Source: JAIOHN01 sp038258185 (GTDB lineage: Bacteria; Chloroflexota; Anaerolineae; Aggregatilineales; Phototrophicaceae). From it: 16,533 nucleotides of DNA. Of this stretch, positions 13,756 through 16,533 are shown piece after piece (position 1 is the first letter of the stretch; every line of letters starts with the position of its first letter). Below the pieces are notes generated by a model that did not search any database, was not told the DNA's origin, and worked only from the letters and a program-made list of their open reading frames with translations. The stretch covers positions 1-16,533 of the forward strand of contig JBBSQD010000135.1 of assembly GCA_038258185.1 (NCBI GenBank), written 5' to 3'. A program made the position numbers and the translations under genes.

Positions 13756-14151
13756 ATGTCCGACTCGATTGACTATCTGACACCCGTTGAGATCTACGAA
13801 ATTGCTGAAATTGCGCTGGGACGCAAACCGGATGTACGCGACCGGCATCTGCTGCGCTCGGCTGCTGCTCGTCCGATGCTGATGGCTTTCGGCCAGGAAG
13901 CCTATCCCACACTGCTGGATAAAACTGCCGCGCTGCTGCATGGTTTGGCGGCGCATCATCTGTTTTTTGATGGCAACAAGCGCACCGCGACCCAGGCCGC
14001 AGTTGCGTTTTTAGAGCGCAACGGTTGCCAGCCCACCTGGACAGATGCCGAGATTTACGATTATGTGCTGGAAATCGCTCAAAATTATCATGATGTCGAG
14101 GCAGTTGCCGCATGGCTGGCCGACCATACCCGCCCACTGGAAGACAAATAA
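13756..14151 (+). CDS. Doc-type Fic-fold toxin homologue 1 (death-on-curing family)
   Basis: Protein of 131 aa, the size of Doc proteins. It shows LLRSAAARP, the YPTLLDKTAALLHGLAAH helix, then the Fic motif HLFFDGNKRT at residues 68-77, with His68, Asp72, Asn74 and Arg76 all present, so it should be catalytically competent. Doc enzymes phosphorylate or otherwise modify translation factors such as EF-Tu in the studied P1 case. The ATG at 13756 is preceded by AGGT only 6 nt away. Its stop overlaps the next start by one base (TAATG). No Phd antitoxin is encoded beside it. Confidence 0.88.
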   Translation: MSDSIDYLTPVEIYEIAEIALGRKPDVRDRHLLRSAAARPMLMAFGQEAYPTLLDKTAALLHGLAAHHLFFDGNKRTATQAAVAFLERNGCQPTWTDAEIYDYVLEIAQNYHDVEAVAAWLADHTRPLEDK

Positions 14152-14645
14152 TGCTGCGTTATCTGACTGTCGATGAACTCATTTACATCAATGAAGTGCT
14201 GCCCGGAAATGATCAGATTCATAAAATTCTGAAGGGCAAGCAGAAAGTGCGCGATATCGGTTTGCTGGAAGCCGCCGCCGGACGTCCGCAGCAGTCGGTT
14301 TTTGGCGAGGATGCCTATCCCACACTCATGGAAAAAGCCACCGTGCTGCTGCATGCCATCGCGCGTAATCATCCGTTTGCCGATGGCAACAAGCGCACCG
14401 CGACTCTGGCGGCTTTACTGATGCTGCGTGTGAATGGTCAGCGCGTGGTGTGGGACGCGGAGGCGGCGCTGCAACAGATTGTGCTAATCGCCGAAGGCCA
14501 GTTGAACGTCAATCAATTCGCGGCATGGCTGACCACCGAGCCGATTGCACCACAAACCGAACCGAATGCCGAAGCGGACATGGCGCTTATTAACGCGCTC
14601 ATTGTGGAGCATCGCTGGCTATTGAGTGAGCTGGTCAAGCAGTAG
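14151..14645 (+). CDS. Doc-type Fic-fold toxin homologue 2 (death-on-curing family)
   Basis: Protein of 164 aa, paralogous to the gene just upstream. LLEAAAGRP, YPTLMEKATVLLHAIARN and the Fic motif HPFADGNKRT (residues 74-83) are intact, with His74, Asp78, Asn80 and Arg82. It carries about 35 more C-terminal residues than homologue 1, containing a Pro/Glu-rich hinge and a helical ADMALINALIVEHRWLLSEL segment of unknown role. The ATG at 14151 shares one base with the preceding stop, so translation is coupled; a longer upstream frame would overlap homologue 1. The gene ends 3 bp from the convergent MFS gene. Confidence 0.87.
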   Translation: MLRYLTVDELIYINEVLPGNDQIHKILKGKQKVRDIGLLEAAAGRPQQSVFGEDAYPTLMEKATVLLHAIARNHPFADGNKRTATLAALLMLRVNGQRVVWDAEAALQQIVLIAEGQLNVNQFAAWLTTEPIAPQTEPNAEADMALINALIVEHRWLLSELVKQ

Positions 14646-14648
14646 TAT

Positions 14649-15857
14649 CTAAGCCGTAAATACGGCGGCGGATGCTGGACGCATGCGTGGATGCAGCCAC
14701 AACAGCAGCAACCCGCAGGCCAGTGCCAGCAGGCAGAATATATAGGGCAGCAGCATATTGACTTCATACAGTGCGGTGCCAAACAGCGGCCCAAAAACAA
14801 ACCCCAGCCCGCCAATGGAGCTATTCAGTCCCGCGACTGCACCCTGCTCACGCGGGCTGACGGCGAAAGTCGTCCCACTCTGATAACCGGGCATCGCCAG
14901 CCCCATGCCCAACCCCTGAAACACCAGCGACAGCACCAGCACCGGAAAAGTCGTGGCTGAGAGCATCGTCAAGACAGCGACCACCACCAGCGGCAGACCG
15001 ATGCGCAACAGCATCAGCGGCGGCCATTGAAAACGCCGCACCAGAAACAACTGCGAAAACAGCGTCGCTACACCGCTGGCCATCAGGCCAATACCCACCA
15101 GTTGCGTGGTTTCCTGTGCGGACAGCAGCAGCCGATCCTGAAAATAAAACGCGACGGTAAACTGTACGGCGGAAAGCGTGGTCGTCAACGTAACGCCGAG
15201 CGCCAGAAACGGCCAGACTCGCGTATCCAACGGGCTGATGCGGGGTGCAGGCGCTTCGCCTTTGCGCATACGCGGTTGCGAACGCGGCAGTTTCCAGGTG
15301 ACCACCAGACCCGCAGTCAAGGCCAGCAGCGACGAAAAGAAAATCGGCGCGGCCAGACCCAGCGGCACCAGCAACGCCCCAAACACCGGGCCAAAGATCG
15401 TCCCCAGTCCGCTGGCGGAAGCAATCATAGCAATGCCTGCCGTACGGCCTGGGCCTTCGGTTATATCGGCGATATAAGCCTGCGCAGTTGGCGGTGCAGC
15501 GGAGAACAATGCCCCCACCAGCATGCGCGCGCCGATCAACACCAGCAGCAGCGCCATTAATGAACCGGACAGAAAGCCATTCAAGCCCATTTGAATCACA
15601 ATGCCGAAAACACCCACACCCAGCGCATAGCCGAATAGCCCCAGCACAAACACCGGTTTGCGTCCCCAGAAGTCGCTGCGCCGCCCCCAGATCGGGCTGG
15701 CAATTACCCAGACGACTGCCGACAACGCCATAATCAGGCCGCCCTGCGACTCGCTCAGTCCCATTTCGCGTACCGCAGGTGCTAACACCGGCGCGAGGAT
15801 CGACTGGCCGATGTAGGCACAAAACAAACCAAAAAACAGGATATGAGTGGGTTTCAT
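14649..15857 (-). CDS. MFS transporter (drug/metabolite exporter type)
   Basis: Integral membrane protein of 402 aa with about 12 hydrophobic spans, the usual MFS size. Motif A is clear between spans 2 and 3: GRRSDFWGRKP. The fifth span region has GTIFGPVFGALL, similar to motif C of proton-driven antiporters, which points to export rather than uptake. A repeated form, GFVFGPLFGTALY, occurs in the second half. It resembles the TetA/multidrug branch, but the substrate cannot be read. The ATG at 15857 has GGGAG 9-10 nt upstream and a TATAAA box at 15891-15886. It is convergent with the Doc genes. Confidence 0.87.
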   Translation of the reverse strand: MKPTHILFFGLFCAYIGQSILAPVLAPAVREMGLSESQGGLIMALSAVVWVIASPIWGRRSDFWGRKPVFVLGLFGYALGVGVFGIVIQMGLNGFLSGSLMALLLVLIGARMLVGALFSAAPPTAQAYIADITEGPGRTAGIAMIASASGLGTIFGPVFGALLVPLGLAAPIFFSSLLALTAGLVVTWKLPRSQPRMRKGEAPAPRISPLDTRVWPFLALGVTLTTTLSAVQFTVAFYFQDRLLLSAQETTQLVGIGLMASGVATLFSQLFLVRRFQWPPLMLLRIGLPLVVVAVLTMLSATTFPVLVLSLVFQGLGMGLAMPGYQSGTTFAVSPREQGAVAGLNSSIGGLGFVFGPLFGTALYEVNMLLPYIFCLLALACGLLLLWLHPRMRPASAAVFTA

Positions 15858-15943
15858 TCCCTAGTACTCCCGGTTATTCAACTTATTTATACTAGCATCA
15901 GGGATGAAAAAATGTGGTCTTACAGGGACTTATGGTAATAAAA

Positions 15944-15965
15944 GGCGAGTCCATGCCGACTCGCC
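15944..15965 (-). terminator. Terminator of the small membrane protein gene
   Basis: GGCGAGTC (15944-15951) and GACTCGCC (15958-15965) form a perfect 8-bp stem with a 6-nt loop. On the minus strand it is followed by TTTTATTA. It is 29 bp past the stop of the leftward gene ending at 15994. Confidence 0.75.
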
Positions 15966-15993
15966 GTAAAAATTTTGAGTTTAATCAGGAACT

Positions 15994-16470
15994 TTATTTG
16001 CTTAATTCGCGGTTGATCTCGCCATCCGTATAGAAGAAGTAGGCGACAAACGCACCCAGCGCCACCCAGATGATCTGCGTGATGCCCCCACCGGTGAGGA
16101 ATGACAGCGCGGAGAGTACCGCACTCGCGCCGGCGATAATCACCGTCAGCATCCGCGCCCAGCTGTTGCGGCGGAACAGACCAAACGCCGCAACCGCCTG
16201 CACCGGGGCCATCACCAGATTGACCCCGCCAAGGACGATCAGCAAACCGCTGGCCGCCACTAACTCTCCACTGGCCGCGGCCAGCTCGCCGGTTTCATCG
16301 AATGGGCTGTTTGCCATTCCCGCCAGACCGCCCAAACCCGCAACAGCGCCGCCGGTTAAAGCCAGTATGCCCCCGCACAGGCCGAAGAAAGCCGCTATCA
16401 GTAAATAGATCGCCACACCCTGGATAATACTGGAACGGCTGACACCGGGTAATAAAGGTTGCTGTGACAT
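15994..16470 (-). CDS. Small multi-pass membrane protein of unknown function
   Basis: Protein of 158 aa with about four hydrophobic spans: about 14-42 (Gly/Ala/Leu rich), 68-98, 102-124 and 128-147. A polar Glu/Ala/Ser-rich loop sits between the first two. The short tail FFYTDGEINRELSK is probably cytosolic. No catalytic motif is visible. I do not recognise the family beyond a general likeness to small DUF membrane proteins. The ATG at 16470 is preceded by GGGAGA about 11 nt upstream. It has its own -10 box and terminator, so it is a single-gene unit. Confidence 0.7.
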   Translation of the reverse strand: MSQQPLLPGVSRSSIIQGVAIYLLIAAFFGLCGGILALTGGAVAGLGGLAGMANSPFDETGELAAASGELVAASGLLIVLGGVNLVMAPVQAVAAFGLFRRNSWARMLTVIIAGASAVLSALSFLTGGGITQIIWVALGAFVAYFFYTDGEINRELSK

Positions 16471-16507
16471 AATGTTGATTCTCCCTCAGTGTGAAATATA
16501 AACGGTA

Positions 16508-16513
16508 ATTATA
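16508..16513 (-). promoter_or_regulatory. -10 box for the small membrane protein gene
   Basis: A perfect TATAAT on the minus strand lies 37 nt before the ATG. The -35 position at 17-nt spacing runs off the window edge (only its last three bases, TTT, are inside). Confidence 0.5.
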
Positions 16514-16533
16514 AGCATAACCGAATTTGAAAA

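Noticed and set aside
14848..15822. Long minus-strand reading frame inside the MFS gene
   Set aside because: It is in another frame of the same strand and rich in Arg/Cys/Gly, while the MFS frame has clear membrane spans and motif A.

Overview
The window is bacterial chromosome, densely coded, with moderate G+C. I infer a Chloroflexota member, probably Anaerolineae-like. The reasons are a single-pass TPR protein with a Thr/Pro-rich outer linker, an 'antitoxin-like + HNH' gene pair and a small STAS-like family that I associate with Chloroflexota and cyanobacteria, and the style of the CoaBC, AguA and PriA proteins. This rests on remembered family resemblance, not on a search.

Layout. (1) Bases 1-3658, + strand: the 3' three quarters of coaBC (cut by the left edge), a membrane-anchored TPR protein, a 391-bp gene-free stretch with a strong terminator and a possible small RNA, a MaoC-type hot-dog hydratase, and a DUF3267-type membrane metalloprotein. 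(2) Bases 3670-9406, - strand: a receiver-histidine kinase with its own promoter. Upstream of it is a compact leftward cluster: agmatine deiminase (aguA), N-carbamoylputrescine amidase (aguB), a STAS-like protein, an AlkA/OGG-like DNA glycosylase and a TIM-barrel metalloenzyme, closed by a 14-bp stem terminator. AguA and AguB together convert agmatine to putrescine. (3) Bases 9586-14645, + strand: priA, then a tight four-gene defence or toxin-like cassette (antitoxin-like protein, HNH nuclease, and two Doc/Fic proteins in tandem). (4) Bases 14649-16470, - strand: an MFS exporter and a small membrane protein with a terminator.

The most unusual object is priA. Its frame is open for 1101 codons, against about 730-810 in well-known PriA proteins. 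The excess includes about 190 codons placed directly before the Walker A motif. These codons hold a complete-looking DUF559 (Vsr/PD-(D/E)XK-like) nuclease domain between two exact 76-bp direct repeats, 480 bp apart. The first repeat is the left part of a roughly 97-bp GC-rich palindromic element with AGACCCC/GGGGTCT ends. It reads as a repeat-plus-nuclease element that entered an essential helicase gene without breaking the frame.

The second notable region is the HNH-Doc-Doc cassette, where two Doc-type toxin homologues sit in one operon with no recognisable Phd antitoxin. Smaller observations are a receiver domain missing conserved residues in the histidine kinase, two promoters whose -10 boxes sit 6-7 nt from the start codon (leaderless-type), and a possible small RNA at about 2226-2400.
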